Shown here: positions 26,696 through 35,014 of the stretch, piece by piece
Layout: each line of letters begins with the position of its first letter
How positions within the stretch are numbered: the first letter of the stretch is position 1
Source of the DNA: CAYYHA01 sp964471535
GTDB lineage: Bacteria; Myxococcota; Myxococcia; SLRQ01
Reading direction: 5' to 3'
DNA: 64,000 nucleotides
Assembly: GCA_964471535.1 (NCBI GenBank)
Contig: CAYYHA010000002.1
Span: 7,409 to 71,408 of the forward strand
Program-made: the position numbers and the translations under genes
Notes under the pieces: generated by a model
What the model was told of the DNA's origin: nothing
Database searches by the model: none
The model's input: only the letters and a program-made list of their open reading frames with translations

Positions 26696-27472
26696 GTGGG
26701 TAAGAAACGTGAACATCACGAGGAGCACGAGAACCATGAGCGTTGGGTCGTCTCCTACGCCGACTTCATGACGCTCCTCTTTGCCTTCTTCGTCGTGATG
26801 TATGCGACCGGCCGAGCCGATGTGAAGAAGCAAGTCCGCGTGGAGAACAGCATCCGCTTCGCGATGGCCTTCGAGGGAACGGGTGGCGTCGGAGAGCTGC
26901 CCCTCTTCGAAGGTCCGCCGAGCGAAGGCGGGTGCGCGGTGGACATCGGGCACGGGGGACGTCTTTCGCGCGACGAGCGGAAGAAGATCGATGCGTTCCG
27001 GAAGAAGTTGGACAAGCGACTCCGGCACTTTCTCGAAGACAGCGAGCGACCCAAAGCGATCACCGTCGAGATGCAAGGCGATCGCCTGGCAATCCGCATG
27101 AGCGCCCGCCGCTTCTTCGATCCCGGTGCGGCCGCCCTTCGCCCCAGCGCGTTGCCCGTGCTCGATGCGCTCGCCGAGGAACTGGTGCGCCTCAAGAAGC
27201 CCATCTCCGTGGAAGGGCACACCGACACCATGCCCTATGCCGGGCAGCGCTATCGGGACAACTGGGAACTCTCCGCGTCGCGGGCCGCGGCGGTGGTTTC
27301 CTACCTCGTTTCCGCCCATCCCTTCGAACCATCGCTGCTCTCGGCCACCGGTCACGGCGATACCCAGCCGATTCGCACCGACGGCTCGCCGGAAGCGCGC
27401 GAAGCGAACCGCCGCATCGAGCTGGTCATTCGTTTCGATCCCGGCGACGGCGAGGCGCTCTCCGCCCTCTAG
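26696..27472 (+). CDS. motB: flagellar stator protein MotB
   Basis: A 258-residue stator subunit with one transmembrane helix and a periplasmic peptidoglycan-binding OmpA-like domain. It starts with GTG. The His/Glu-rich cytoplasmic tip is followed by WVVSYADFMTLLFAFFVVMY, where the Asp at about 23 is the ion-binding residue. The OmpA domain holds VEGHTDTMPYAGQRYRDNWE, LSASRAAAVVSYLV and ATGHGDTQPIRTDGSPEARE. The 66 bases before it contain a short direct repeat (cggatcgg twice) and no other feature. Confidence 0.94.
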   Translation: MGKKREHHEEHENHERWVVSYADFMTLLFAFFVVMYATGRADVKKQVRVENSIRFAMAFEGTGGVGELPLFEGPPSEGGCAVDIGHGGRLSRDERKKIDAFRKKLDKRLRHFLEDSERPKAITVEMQGDRLAIRMSARRFFDPGAAALRPSALPVLDALAEELVRLKKPISVEGHTDTMPYAGQRYRDNWELSASRAAAVVSYLVSAHPFEPSLLSATGHGDTQPIRTDGSPEAREANRRIELVIRFDPGDGEALSAL

Positions 27473-27541
27473 GCCCCCGCATCGGGGGTCGGGTCCTTGA
27501 CGCCCCAGGGGCCCTGCGCGGCCCGGCGTCATCCCGCTGAC

Positions 27542-27577
27542 GCGGCACGGAACTCCACTCCGTGCCGCATTTTTATT
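27542..27577 (+). terminator. strong intrinsic terminator after motB
   Basis: Perfect ten-base arms gcggcacgga (27542-27551) and tccgtgccgc (27559-27568) enclose a seven-base loop and run directly into ATTTTTATT. This is the clearest Rho-independent terminator in the window. It separates the flgB-motB block from the fliL-fliA block. Confidence 0.9.
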
Positions 27578-27609
27578 GGGCTTTTGCCTCCCGCACGACG
27601 CGGGTGCCA

Positions 27610-27625
27610 TGGCACCGCTCTTGCT
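27610..27625 (+). promoter_or_regulatory. sigma-54 (-24/-12) promoter of the fliL operon
   Basis: TGGCACCGCTCTTGCT matches the sigma-54 consensus TGGCAC-N5-TTGCW, with GG at 27611-27612 and GC at 27623-27624, ten bases apart. The predicted start is near 27636, leaving a leader of about 19 bases that contains GGAGAGG before the fliL ATG. It lies just after the motB terminator. Confidence 0.8.
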
Positions 27626-27654
27626 GGAGACAGCAGGCGAGGAGAGGTGACGCC

Positions 27655-28230
27655 ATGGAAGCGACGGCACAGGAAACGGACGAGATCACCGAGGAAACGA
27701 AGGGATCGGGGGGCAAGCTCGTTCCCATCCTCCTCATCTTGAACATGCTCCTTGTCGCCGGCGTGCTCGCCGCGCTGCTGCTCGGCGTCGGCGGCAGCTC
27801 AGCCGCTCCTCCGCCGGCTGCCGAGCCGGAGGATCATGGGGGCGAGGGTGCGGTGGCGGAAGCCGAGCACGGTGAAGGCGAAGCCGAGGGCGAAGAGGGC
27901 GCCACCACCGAGCAGCTCAATGCGGGAAGCGGGCCCATCGTCCCCCTCGAGGACTTCGTGGTGCAGCTGCGGAATCCCGAAGCGGCGCGCTACGTGCGCG
28001 TGGGTTTCGAGCTGGAAGTCGCAAGTGAGAAGGACAAGGCGGTCGTGGAGCAGCGTCGCCCACTGATTCGCGACATCTTCATCTCCTATCTGTCGGACCT
28101 CACCGTCGAGGAGCTGAAAGGCAGCGACGGCATCGCACGCATGAAGGAGGAGCTGCTCCGGCGGTGCGACAAGCATCTACCCGGGCGCCCCGTCCGCGCC
28201 ATCTACGTGACCGACTTCGTCGTCCAATAG
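27655..28230 (+). CDS. fliL: flagellar basal body-associated protein FliL
   Basis: A 191-residue single-pass inner-membrane protein that surrounds the stator and supports torque. The cytoplasmic N-terminus is acidic, the transmembrane helix lies near 22-44 (PILLILNMLLVAGVLAALLL), and an Ala/Glu/Gly linker follows. The periplasmic domain has VPLEDFVVQLRNPEAARYVR, EQRRPLIRDIFISYLSDLT and the ending RAIYVTDFVVQ, all typical. The ATG at 27655 is preceded by GGAGAGG; the longer frame from 27562 runs through the terminator and promoter and is rejected. Confidence 0.94.
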   Translation: MEATAQETDEITEETKGSGGKLVPILLILNMLLVAGVLAALLLGVGGSSAAPPPAAEPEDHGGEGAVAEAEHGEGEAEGEEGATTEQLNAGSGPIVPLEDFVVQLRNPEAARYVRVGFELEVASEKDKAVVEQRRPLIRDIFISYLSDLTVEELKGSDGIARMKEELLRRCDKHLPGRPVRAIYVTDFVVQ

Positions 28231-28239
28231 GGGAGATCC

Positions 28240-29331
28240 ATGTCCGGCGGAACGCTCAACGAGAACGAAGTCAACGCCCTGATGGAGGCGATCGAGGACG
28301 GGAACGTCCCGACCTCCGGTCGCCAGGACGAGCCGGAGGTGCTGCCCTACGACCTGACCAGTCAGGACCGGGTCATTCGTGGGCAGATGCCCACGCTGGA
28401 CTCCATCAACGATCGGATCGCCTCGCTCTTTGCCGCCGGTCTGGCCGGCCGCACGCGCCTGCAGATCCGGGTGAGCACCTCTCCAGCCACCCTGATGAAG
28501 TTCGCCGACTTCAATGCCCTGCTTGCGCCGCCGGCCACCGTTGGCCTCATCGACTTGGGCACGGGCTTCGGCCCCGCCGCCCTGGTGCTCGAGGCGGGGC
28601 TCGCCGAGGCCCTCCTGGCGGCAGCGATGGGCGATCGGGCGGCACGCCGCGACGTGCCCAGCGGCTACGACGGGACGAGGGACCTCACCAACATCGACCG
28701 GCTCGTGCTCAAGAAGGTTCTCTCCACGCTGACCGCAGCCATGCGGGATGCGTGGCGAGACGTGATCCCCTTCGAGCCCGAGCTGGTGCGCTTCGAGACC
28801 GACCCGCGACTGGCGGTGATCGCGCCGCCGGGCGACGTGGCGATCCTGTCCAGCTTCGCCATCGAGGGCTCCATCGAGGGCCATCTTCAGCTCGGTATTC
28901 CCTATGCCGCGGTCGAGCCGGCGAAAAAGATCTTGAGTTCTCCGGTGCGGCCCGGGGCACGGACCAGCGCCCGCTTCGCCGCAGCCATTGCCCGAGAGCT
29001 CGAGCAGGTGGAGGTCGAGGTGCGCGCGGTGCTCGGCCGCACCCGGATGGCCCTCTCGGAGTTCCTGGGTCTCTCGGTGGGCGACGTCGTGGGACTGGGC
29101 GTCGACGAGGACGACGACATCGAGGTCCTGGTCGAGGGGGTCCCCAAGCTGCGGGGTCGGCCGGGCACCCACAACGGTTCGCTCACGGTCACCTTGAGTA
29201 GCCAGCTCGCGCCGCCACAGAGCGAGCAGCCCATCCGGGAGCTGGAGGCGGCGGGCGAAGATCCGTCCACCGAGGAGATTGCGACACAGAACCCAGCCGC
29301 GGCACCGGTGCAGGCACAGGCCGGCGCTTGA
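28240..29331 (+). CDS. fliM: flagellar motor switch protein FliM
   Basis: A 363-residue C-ring subunit. The N-terminal peptide LNENEVNALMEAI (6-18) corresponds to the CheY-P-binding segment of FliM. The middle CheC-like domain contains LTNIDRLVLKKVLSTLTAAM, and the C-terminal SpoA domain contains VEVEVRAVLGRTRMALSEFL. A Pro/Glu-rich tail of about 35 residues follows. It lies nine bases after fliL, with a ribosome site GGGGAG. No chemotaxis genes are in the window, but the conserved N-terminus argues that CheY control exists. Confidence 0.95.
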   Translation: MSGGTLNENEVNALMEAIEDGNVPTSGRQDEPEVLPYDLTSQDRVIRGQMPTLDSINDRIASLFAAGLAGRTRLQIRVSTSPATLMKFADFNALLAPPATVGLIDLGTGFGPAALVLEAGLAEALLAAAMGDRAARRDVPSGYDGTRDLTNIDRLVLKKVLSTLTAAMRDAWRDVIPFEPELVRFETDPRLAVIAPPGDVAILSSFAIEGSIEGHLQLGIPYAAVEPAKKILSSPVRPGARTSARFAAAIARELEQVEVEVRAVLGRTRMALSEFLGLSVGDVVGLGVDEDDDIEVLVEGVPKLRGRPGTHNGSLTVTLSSQLAPPQSEQPIRELEAAGEDPSTEEIATQNPAAAPVQAQAGA

Positions 29332-29344
29332 GGAGGAGATGAGA

Positions 29345-29638
29345 ATGGATCAGACGCATGACGAGCAAAGAGACACATCCGGTCGCATCGACCTGCTCCT
29401 CGACATCCCGTTGGACATCAGTGTCGAGCTGGGCCGCAGCCGCATGTCGATACAGGAGCTGCTCTCCCTGGGGCCGGGATCGGTGGTGGAGCTGGACAAG
29501 CTCGCCGGCGAGCCCCTGGACGTGATGGTCAATGGCCGACTGGTAGCGCGAGGAGAAGCCGTGGTGGTCAACGACAAGTTTGGCGTTCGCATCACGGACA
29601 TCGTCTCACCCGCAGAGCGCATCGCCCGCCTGCGCTGA
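29345..29638 (+). CDS. fliN: flagellar motor switch protein FliN
   Basis: A 97-residue SpoA-domain protein of the C ring. The core IDLLLDIPLDISVELGRSRM, then LLSLGPGSVVELDKLAGEPL, VNGRLVARGEAVVVNDKFGV and RITDIV is textbook FliN. The ATG at 29345 has AGGAGG eight bases upstream; another ATG at 29339 is too close to it. It follows fliM directly, and the protein lacks the long N-terminal extension seen in some FliN/FliY proteins. Confidence 0.95.
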   Translation: MDQTHDEQRDTSGRIDLLLDIPLDISVELGRSRMSIQELLSLGPGSVVELDKLAGEPLDVMVNGRLVARGEAVVVNDKFGVRITDIVSPAERIARLR

Positions 29639-29658
29639 CCGTGCCGGAGCCTTCCGCC

Positions 29659-30105
29659 ATGCGAACCGTGGTCGCGACCTTGCTCACCGTCCTGCCGGGC
29701 GCCGCCCATGCCGAACCGGGGCAGCCCCTCGCCTCGGCAGCCTCCACCGCGCCGGATCCGACCCGGCTCTTCGTGGTGTGCGCCGTGCTCCTGCTGGCGA
29801 CGGCGGCTGCGTTCTACTGGGCGCGGCGCCGGCGGCGCGGATGGTCCTCGGGGCTTCGCATCGTCGAGCAGTTGGCCATCGGCAAGGGCCGGGCCCTCGT
29901 GGTCGTCGAGTACCAGAGCCGGCTCCTCCTGCTGGGCAGCACCGAGGGGGGGATCCGCGTCCTGCACAGCGCCGAGGCGCCGGTCCCCGATCCCGCCCCG
30001 GAGGCGCTTCCAAAGGCCGGAGCCGGCAGCCGCTTCGACGCCCTGCTCGCCGATTCGTTGGAGCAGCAACGCCTCGCAGCGAAGCTCGAGGAGGCAGCCT
30101 GGTGA
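29659..30105 (+). CDS. fliO: flagellar export protein FliO
   Basis: A 148-residue membrane protein that helps assemble the FliP ring. It has a signal-like N-terminus (RTVVATLLTVLPGAAHA), a transmembrane helix (RLFVVCAVLLLATAAAFYW) followed by a run of arginines, and the FliO cytoplasmic core IVEQLAIGKGRALVVVEYQS then LLLLGSTEGGI. The ATG at 29659 has GGAG nine bases upstream; a GTG at 29641 would add six residues. Its stop overlaps the fliP GTG. Confidence 0.85.
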   Translation: MRTVVATLLTVLPGAAHAEPGQPLASAASTAPDPTRLFVVCAVLLLATAAAFYWARRRRRGWSSGLRIVEQLAIGKGRALVVVEYQSRLLLLGSTEGGIRVLHSAEAPVPDPAPEALPKAGAGSRFDALLADSLEQQRLAAKLEEAAW

Positions 30106-30797
30106 GCCCGCTCTTCGCCCAGCTTGCCACCGCGACCGCCGACGCCGGCGTGAAGGTCGTGGTGGATGGAAGCGGCAGCAGCACCGTCAAGATTTTCTTG
30201 CTGCTCACCCTACTCTCCTTTGCCCCCGCGGTGCTGGTGAGCCTCACCTCCTTCACGCGCATCGTGGTGGTTCTCTCTTTCTTGCGCCAGGCCCTGGGCA
30301 CGCCCCAGCTGCCACCCAACCCGGTCATCATCGGCCTGGCGCTCTTTCTCACTTTCTTCGTCATGACGCCGACCCTCGAGGGCGTCTACGGAAAGGCCAT
30401 TCGCCCCTACCTCGACGACGAAATCGGACACGAGGAGGCGATCGAGGCTGGCTCGGAGGTGCTTCGTGCGTTCATGCTCGAGCACACCCGGGAGGAGGAT
30501 CTGGTCCTCTTCTACGGGATCTCAGGGCGCGAGCGTCCGCATCGCGGCGAGGCCTTGCCCATGAGCGTCGTGATTCCCGCCTTCATGGTCAGTGAGCTCA
30601 CGACGGCGTTTCGGATGGCCCTGTTCATCTTCATCCCGCTCGTTCTGATCGATCTGATGGTCGCGGCGCTCCTCATGAGCATGGGTATGGTCATGGTGCC
30701 GCCAGTGATGATCTCGCTGCCTCTGAAGGTCGGCGTCTTTCTGGTCGCCGATGGCTGGCATCTGGTGGTGGCCTCTCTGGCCGGGAGCTATGGATGA
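30102..30797 (+). CDS. fliP: flagellar export gate protein FliP
   Basis: A 231-residue core subunit of the export gate. The sequence has SFAPAVLVSLTSFTRIVVVL, LRQALGTPQLPPNPVIIGLA and LFLTFFVMTPTLEGVY, then the C-terminal pair of helices MALFIFIPLVLIDLMVAALL and GMVMVPPVMISLPLKVGVFL, all FliP hallmarks. The GTG start overlaps the fliO stop (GTGA). The first 20 residues may act as a cleaved signal. The stop overlaps fliQ (ATGA). Confidence 0.95.
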   Translation: MSPLFAQLATATADAGVKVVVDGSGSSTVKIFLLLTLLSFAPAVLVSLTSFTRIVVVLSFLRQALGTPQLPPNPVIIGLALFLTFFVMTPTLEGVYGKAIRPYLDDEIGHEEAIEAGSEVLRAFMLEHTREEDLVLFYGISGRERPHRGEALPMSVVIPAFMVSELTTAFRMALFIFIPLVLIDLMVAALLMSMGMVMVPPVMISLPLKVGVFLVADGWHLVVASLAGSYG

Positions 30798-31051
30798 GCG
30801 GGGTGCCGGCACAGATCTTCCAGGAGGCCCTCGCCACCCTCGCGGTGACCGCCTGGCCCCTCTTTGCCGCCCTGCTCGCGGCAGGTCTCCTCATGGGGGT
30901 GCTGCAGGCGGCAACGCAGGTGAACGACGCGGCGGTGGGCTTCGTCCCGCGTGCGCTGGCGGGCCTCCTCGTGGTGTGGCTGCTCGGCCCCTGGATGATC
31001 GAGCACCTAGGCGCCTTCTTCGAGCGCGCCGTACGAGCGATGGCGGGATGA
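30794..31051 (+). CDS. fliQ: flagellar export gate protein FliQ
   Basis: An 85-residue, two-helix inner-membrane protein of the export gate. It shows the FliQ pattern with FQEALATLAVTAWPLFAALL, then MGVLQAATQVNDAAVGFVPR and a second helix ALAGLLVVWLLGPWMIEHL. ATGA overlaps join it to fliP in front and fliR behind, consistent with the fixed subunit ratio of the FliPQR complex. Confidence 0.93.
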   Translation: MSGVPAQIFQEALATLAVTAWPLFAALLAAGLLMGVLQAATQVNDAAVGFVPRALAGLLVVWLLGPWMIEHLGAFFERAVRAMAG

Positions 31052-31794
31052 GCGTCGACTTCAGCTTCGGTGTCGGTCTGTTGCTCGCCCTTTTGCGAAG
31101 CGCGGGCCTGGTGGTCGCCGTGCCGGTTCTGGGGGAGAGCGCCGTCCCCATCCGCACGCGCGTCGCCGCTGCCCTCGTGCTCGGGACGGCGGCGTTCTTT
31201 GCCGCGGGAAGTCCTGCGCCCGAGATGCCGGTCACCGACGCCGGACTCGTGGCCGCGGCGGCAGGCGAGTCTCTGTTGGGACTGTCGGTCGGGCTCTCCT
31301 GCCGGATCGTCCTCCTCGCCGCCACCGGGGCCGGCGCCCTCGCAGGGATGAGCATGGGCCTTGGCTTTGGCCTCGTGGCCGATCCGCTGACGGGCGTCGC
31401 CCAGCCAACGGTCGCTCGGCTCCTCACCTTCCTGGCGGTGATCGCCGCGGCGGGGCTCGGCCTTCACCGGCAGGCTGTGCTGTGGCTCGCCTCAGGTCTA
31501 CGCCAGATCCCGCCAGGCCACTTCGTCAGTGCAGCGGACCTGGCTAGGGGCGTGGTGGTCGAAGCGATCCGAAGTGTGGGCCTCGCAGTGCGCATCGCCT
31601 TCCCAGTGGTGGGCGCGGTGACCTTCGGACACGTGGTGCTCGGCCTCCTCGGCCGTACGGCACCCAGCCTCAACCTCGTGTCGATCGGCTTCTCCATCGC
31701 GATCGTCGCCGGAGGCTTCGCGCTCTATCTGGTTGCCCCCTCGGCGGCGACGCTGGCGGCGCGCGCCGCGGCGGAGGTCCTGGCCGTGCGGTGA
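31048..31794 (+). CDS. fliR: flagellar export gate protein FliR
   Basis: A 248-residue multi-pass membrane protein of the export gate. Features include LLLALLRSAGLVVAVPVLGE near the N-terminus, VPIRTRVAAALVLG, the central GMSMGLGFGLVADPLTGVAQ and the C-terminal LLGRTAPSLNLVSIGFSIAI, which is the classic FliR 'P..N' segment. The ATG overlaps the fliQ stop. The open frame in front of it belongs to fliP and fliQ territory and is not used. Confidence 0.94.
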   Translation: MSVDFSFGVGLLLALLRSAGLVVAVPVLGESAVPIRTRVAAALVLGTAAFFAAGSPAPEMPVTDAGLVAAAAGESLLGLSVGLSCRIVLLAATGAGALAGMSMGLGFGLVADPLTGVAQPTVARLLTFLAVIAAAGLGLHRQAVLWLASGLRQIPPGHFVSAADLARGVVVEAIRSVGLAVRIAFPVVGAVTFGHVVLGLLGRTAPSLNLVSIGFSIAIVAGGFALYLVAPSAATLAARAAAEVLAVR

Positions 31795-31836
31795 TGCACC
31801 GGGACGGGTGCCACCGACGGCTGCGGTGCGACAAGC

Positions 31837-32916
31837 ATGTCCGAGACCCCACAAGAGGACCGCAAACACGAGCCATCCGCGCGAAAGCTCGATCGCGCCC
31901 ACGAAGAGGGGCAGGTTGCCGTCGGGCGCGACGTGGTCATGGTCGCGGTCCTCATCGCCGGCACCCTCGGACTCGCCCTGGTCGCAGGGCGGTGGTGGGC
32001 TGGATGCGTCGCCCTGGTGCGCCTTGCCGCCACGAGTGCAGGACGGGCCCCGCCCATCTTCCTCCTCGAGGCAGCGCGCAGCCCGCTGCTGCTGGTCTTG
32101 GGGGTGGCCGTGCTCACTGCGGGCGCAGGGATCGCCGCGACGGTGGCGCAGACGCGGATCGGCTTCTGGCCGAGCCGAATCGTGCCGGACCTCTCTCGGC
32201 TCACGAGCGGTGGCCAGCTCACGCGGGTGCTCCAGGGTGAGTTCGTGCTGGACCTGGGCCTGTCGATCCTGAAGGTGGTCGCCTTGAGCGTGGTGGTCTT
32301 CTTCTCACTGCGCGACGAGCTCTTGACGCTGCCCGATCTCCTGCAGGTGCCGGTGGAGCGACAGCTCGGTGCGATCTGGAGCCCCCTCCTCGCGGCCGGC
32401 GTCAAGGTCTTGGCGGCGCTCGCCGTGATTGCGGGCCTGGACTTTGCACTGGCCCGTTACCGCCAGCGAAGGAAGCTACGGATGACCGACGAGGAACTCA
32501 AAAGAGAGCACCGCGAGGAGGAGGGCGAGCCGCTCCTCAAGAGCCGCCGGCGGCAGCGCCATCGCGAGATGGCCAAGGGGCGGCCTCAAGTCGAGGTGCC
32601 CCGCGCCGACGTCCTCATCGTCAACCCGACCCACGTCGCCGTCGCCTTGCGTTATCGCCGGGACGAGTCGGCGGCGCCTCGTGTGACCGCAAAGGGCAAA
32701 GGCCAGGCGGCCGAGTACATGCGTGAACTCGCCCGAACCCATGGCGTGCCCATCTATGAGGACATCCCCCTTGCCCGCCTGCTCCACCGCAAGGTGAAGG
32801 TGGGCCAGGAGATCCCCGCCGAGACCTACCAGGCGGTGGCCGCGGCCCTCGCCTTCGTCTACCGCATCACCGGGCGGCGGCCCGGTGAGGCGCGCCCCGG
32901 TGAGGTGCACGCATGA
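31837..32916 (+). CDS. flhB: flagellar export switch protein FlhB
   Basis: A 359-residue protein that changes export specificity from hook to filament. It opens with ETPQEDRKHEPSARKLDRAH, the usual FlhB start. Four transmembrane helices are followed by a basic cytoplasmic domain with the self-cleavage site NPTH at about 263-266 (cleaved between Asn and Pro). AEYMRELARTHGVPIYEDIP and ARLLHRKVKVGQEIP complete the C-terminal domain. The stop overlaps flhA (ATGA). Confidence 0.95.
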   Translation: MSETPQEDRKHEPSARKLDRAHEEGQVAVGRDVVMVAVLIAGTLGLALVAGRWWAGCVALVRLAATSAGRAPPIFLLEAARSPLLLVLGVAVLTAGAGIAATVAQTRIGFWPSRIVPDLSRLTSGGQLTRVLQGEFVLDLGLSILKVVALSVVVFFSLRDELLTLPDLLQVPVERQLGAIWSPLLAAGVKVLAALAVIAGLDFALARYRQRRKLRMTDEELKREHREEEGEPLLKSRRRQRHREMAKGRPQVEVPRADVLIVNPTHVAVALRYRRDESAAPRVTAKGKGQAAEYMRELARTHGVPIYEDIPLARLLHRKVKVGQEIPAETYQAVAAALAFVYRITGRRPGEARPGEVHA

Positions 32917-35003
32917 AGCGCATCCCGGCAGAGGGGCTCCTCGGCCTGGCGGTTCTCGGCCTCATCGCCATCCTGATCATCCCTCTGCCCCCGCTGCTCC
33001 TCGACGTCCTGCTCGCCGCGCAGATTGGCGCCTCGCTGCTCGTGCTCTTGGTGGGGCTGTCGATCCGCCGACCCCTCGACTTCAGCGTCTTTCCCTCGCT
33101 CCTCCTCATCGTCACGCTCTTCCGCCTTGGGCTGAACGTGAGCTCCACCCGGCTCATCCTGCTTCATGGCGCAGACGGCCCCGAGGCCGTCTCCCGCATC
33201 GTCGATGCGTTCGGCCGCTTCGCCGCCGGCGGATCCCTCGTCGTCGGGGCGGTGGTCTTCCTGGTCCTCATCGTGATCAACTTCGTCGTGATCACGAAGG
33301 GCTCGGGACGCGTCGCCGAGGTCGCGGCGCGCTTCACCCTCGACGCCCTTCCGGGCAAGCAGATGAGCATCGATGCGGATCTGGCGGCAGGTCTGCTCGA
33401 CGAGGCGGGGGCGCGCAAGCGGCGGGAGGAGTTGGAGCGGGAGACCGAGTTCTTTGGCGCGATGGACGGCGCGAGCAAGTTCGTGCGCGGCGATGCCATC
33501 GCTGGTCTGGTCATCACCGGAATCAACATCGTCGGCGGCCTTCTGGTGGGCACGGCGGGTGAGGGGCTCTCGTTCAGCGACGCTGCCAAGACCTACACGA
33601 TTCTCACGATGGGCGATGGGTTGGTCTCCCAGATTCCCGCGCTCCTCGTCTCCGTGGCCGCAGGCATCGTGGTCACGCGCGCCGGAGGCACCGACCTCTC
33701 CACCCAGCTCGGATCGGAGCTGATGGAGCGCCCGGTGGTGCTCGCCAGCGCCGCGGCGGCGCTCGCCGCCCTGTCCCTGCTTCCCGGTATGCCCTTCGTG
33801 GTCTTCATCCTCCTCGCCGCGGCGGCTGCCCTCTTGGCCCGGCGCGCGCTGCGGCGCCGGGAGGCACGGGTGCGAGCGCCCCGGGAGAAGAAGCAGCCGG
33901 AGGAGGAACGCATCGAGGATCTCCTGGCCCTCGATACGGTGGAGATCGACGTGGGGTATGGACTCTTGCCCCTCATCGATGTGTCGAAGGGCGGTGAGCT
34001 GCCTGGTCGGGTCACCAGCCTGCGCAAACAGCTGGCCTCGGATTTGGGGATCATTCTTCCGCCCGTCCACCTGCGCGACGATCTGCGCCTCGACCCCCAC
34101 GCCTACCGCATCAAGATCCGAGGCATGGAGGTGGGCAAGGGGACCGCCTATGCCGATCGCCTGATGGTTCTCGATGCCTCGGGCAAGAAGCCGGAGATCG
34201 AGGGCCTGAGCGAGACCGAGCCCACCTTTGGGCTGCCCTGTGTCTGGATCGACCCCGCGCTGCGGGTCGCGGCGGAGGCCAAGGGCCTGACCGTGATCGA
34301 TCCCGCGAGCGTGCTGACCACGCACCTCTCCGAGGTGCTGAGCACGCATGCCCATGAGATCGTGGGACGGCAGGAGGTGCAGGAGCTCCTCGCACTGCTC
34401 CAGAAGGATGCGCCGAAGCTGGTGGAAGAGGTCGTCCCCGGCGCAGTCAGCCTTGGCACCCTCGTCTCGGTGGTGCGGCGCCTCCTCGAGGAGCGAATAT
34501 CCGTTCGCGATCTGCGAAGCATCCTCGAGGCAGTCGCCGATGCGGCGCCGAAGAGCAAGGAGGTCCACTACCTCGTCGAACAGGTCCGTCGGCGGCTTTT
34601 CCGCCGCATTACCGAGCGTGTTGCGACGGACGGGGTCGTTCACGCAATCACTTTGAGCCGGCGCGCAGAGGAGGTTCTGCGCAGCGCCCTGGGGCAGCAG
34701 GACGGCGAGCCGGTCCTGGCTCTGGATCTCGACTCCGCCCGAGCGCTTATCGACCACGTGCAGAGTCACGCTTCTGCCCTGGCGACCGCCGGCCACGCGC
34801 CGGTGCTGCTGGCGCCTCCCGATCTCCGCCGGCCCATCTTCGTCTTCCTGTCCCGCTTCGTCCCCGAGATCTACGTGATCTCCGCGCAGGAACTGGTCCC
34901 CGGCGTCTCCATCGAGGTGGCTGGCACGGTGGATCTGGGGCAGGCCCGGAGCAGTCCTGGCTGGGCCGGTGTGAGCAGCACGCCGGCTGCAGCCCCCGCA
35001 TAG
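32913..35003 (+). CDS. flhA: flagellar export apparatus protein FlhA
   Basis: A 696-residue nonameric export protein. The first 330 residues hold about eight transmembrane helices and the FHIPEP loop (LDALPGKQMSIDADLAAGLL, then KFVRGDAIAGLVITGINI). The cytoplasmic domain binds substrate chaperones and includes YGLLPLIDVSKGGELPGRVT and VWIDPALRVAAEAKGLTVID. Its C-terminus is Ala/Pro-rich. Length and order of domains are normal. flhF starts 11 bases later with its own GAGGAG site. Confidence 0.96.
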   Translation: MKRIPAEGLLGLAVLGLIAILIIPLPPLLLDVLLAAQIGASLLVLLVGLSIRRPLDFSVFPSLLLIVTLFRLGLNVSSTRLILLHGADGPEAVSRIVDAFGRFAAGGSLVVGAVVFLVLIVINFVVITKGSGRVAEVAARFTLDALPGKQMSIDADLAAGLLDEAGARKRREELERETEFFGAMDGASKFVRGDAIAGLVITGINIVGGLLVGTAGEGLSFSDAAKTYTILTMGDGLVSQIPALLVSVAAGIVVTRAGGTDLSTQLGSELMERPVVLASAAAALAALSLLPGMPFVVFILLAAAAALLARRALRRREARVRAPREKKQPEEERIEDLLALDTVEIDVGYGLLPLIDVSKGGELPGRVTSLRKQLASDLGIILPPVHLRDDLRLDPHAYRIKIRGMEVGKGTAYADRLMVLDASGKKPEIEGLSETEPTFGLPCVWIDPALRVAAEAKGLTVIDPASVLTTHLSEVLSTHAHEIVGRQEVQELLALLQKDAPKLVEEVVPGAVSLGTLVSVVRRLLEERISVRDLRSILEAVADAAPKSKEVHYLVEQVRRRLFRRITERVATDGVVHAITLSRRAEEVLRSALGQQDGEPVLALDLDSARALIDHVQSHASALATAGHAPVLLAPPDLRRPIFVFLSRFVPEIYVISAQELVPGVSIEVAGTVDLGQARSSPGWAGVSSTPAAAPA

Positions 35004-35014
35004 AGGAGTAGCCC

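Noticed and set aside
32859..34796. 645-codon minus-strand frame opposite flhA
   Set aside because: It is the shadow of flhA, which is certain from motifs.
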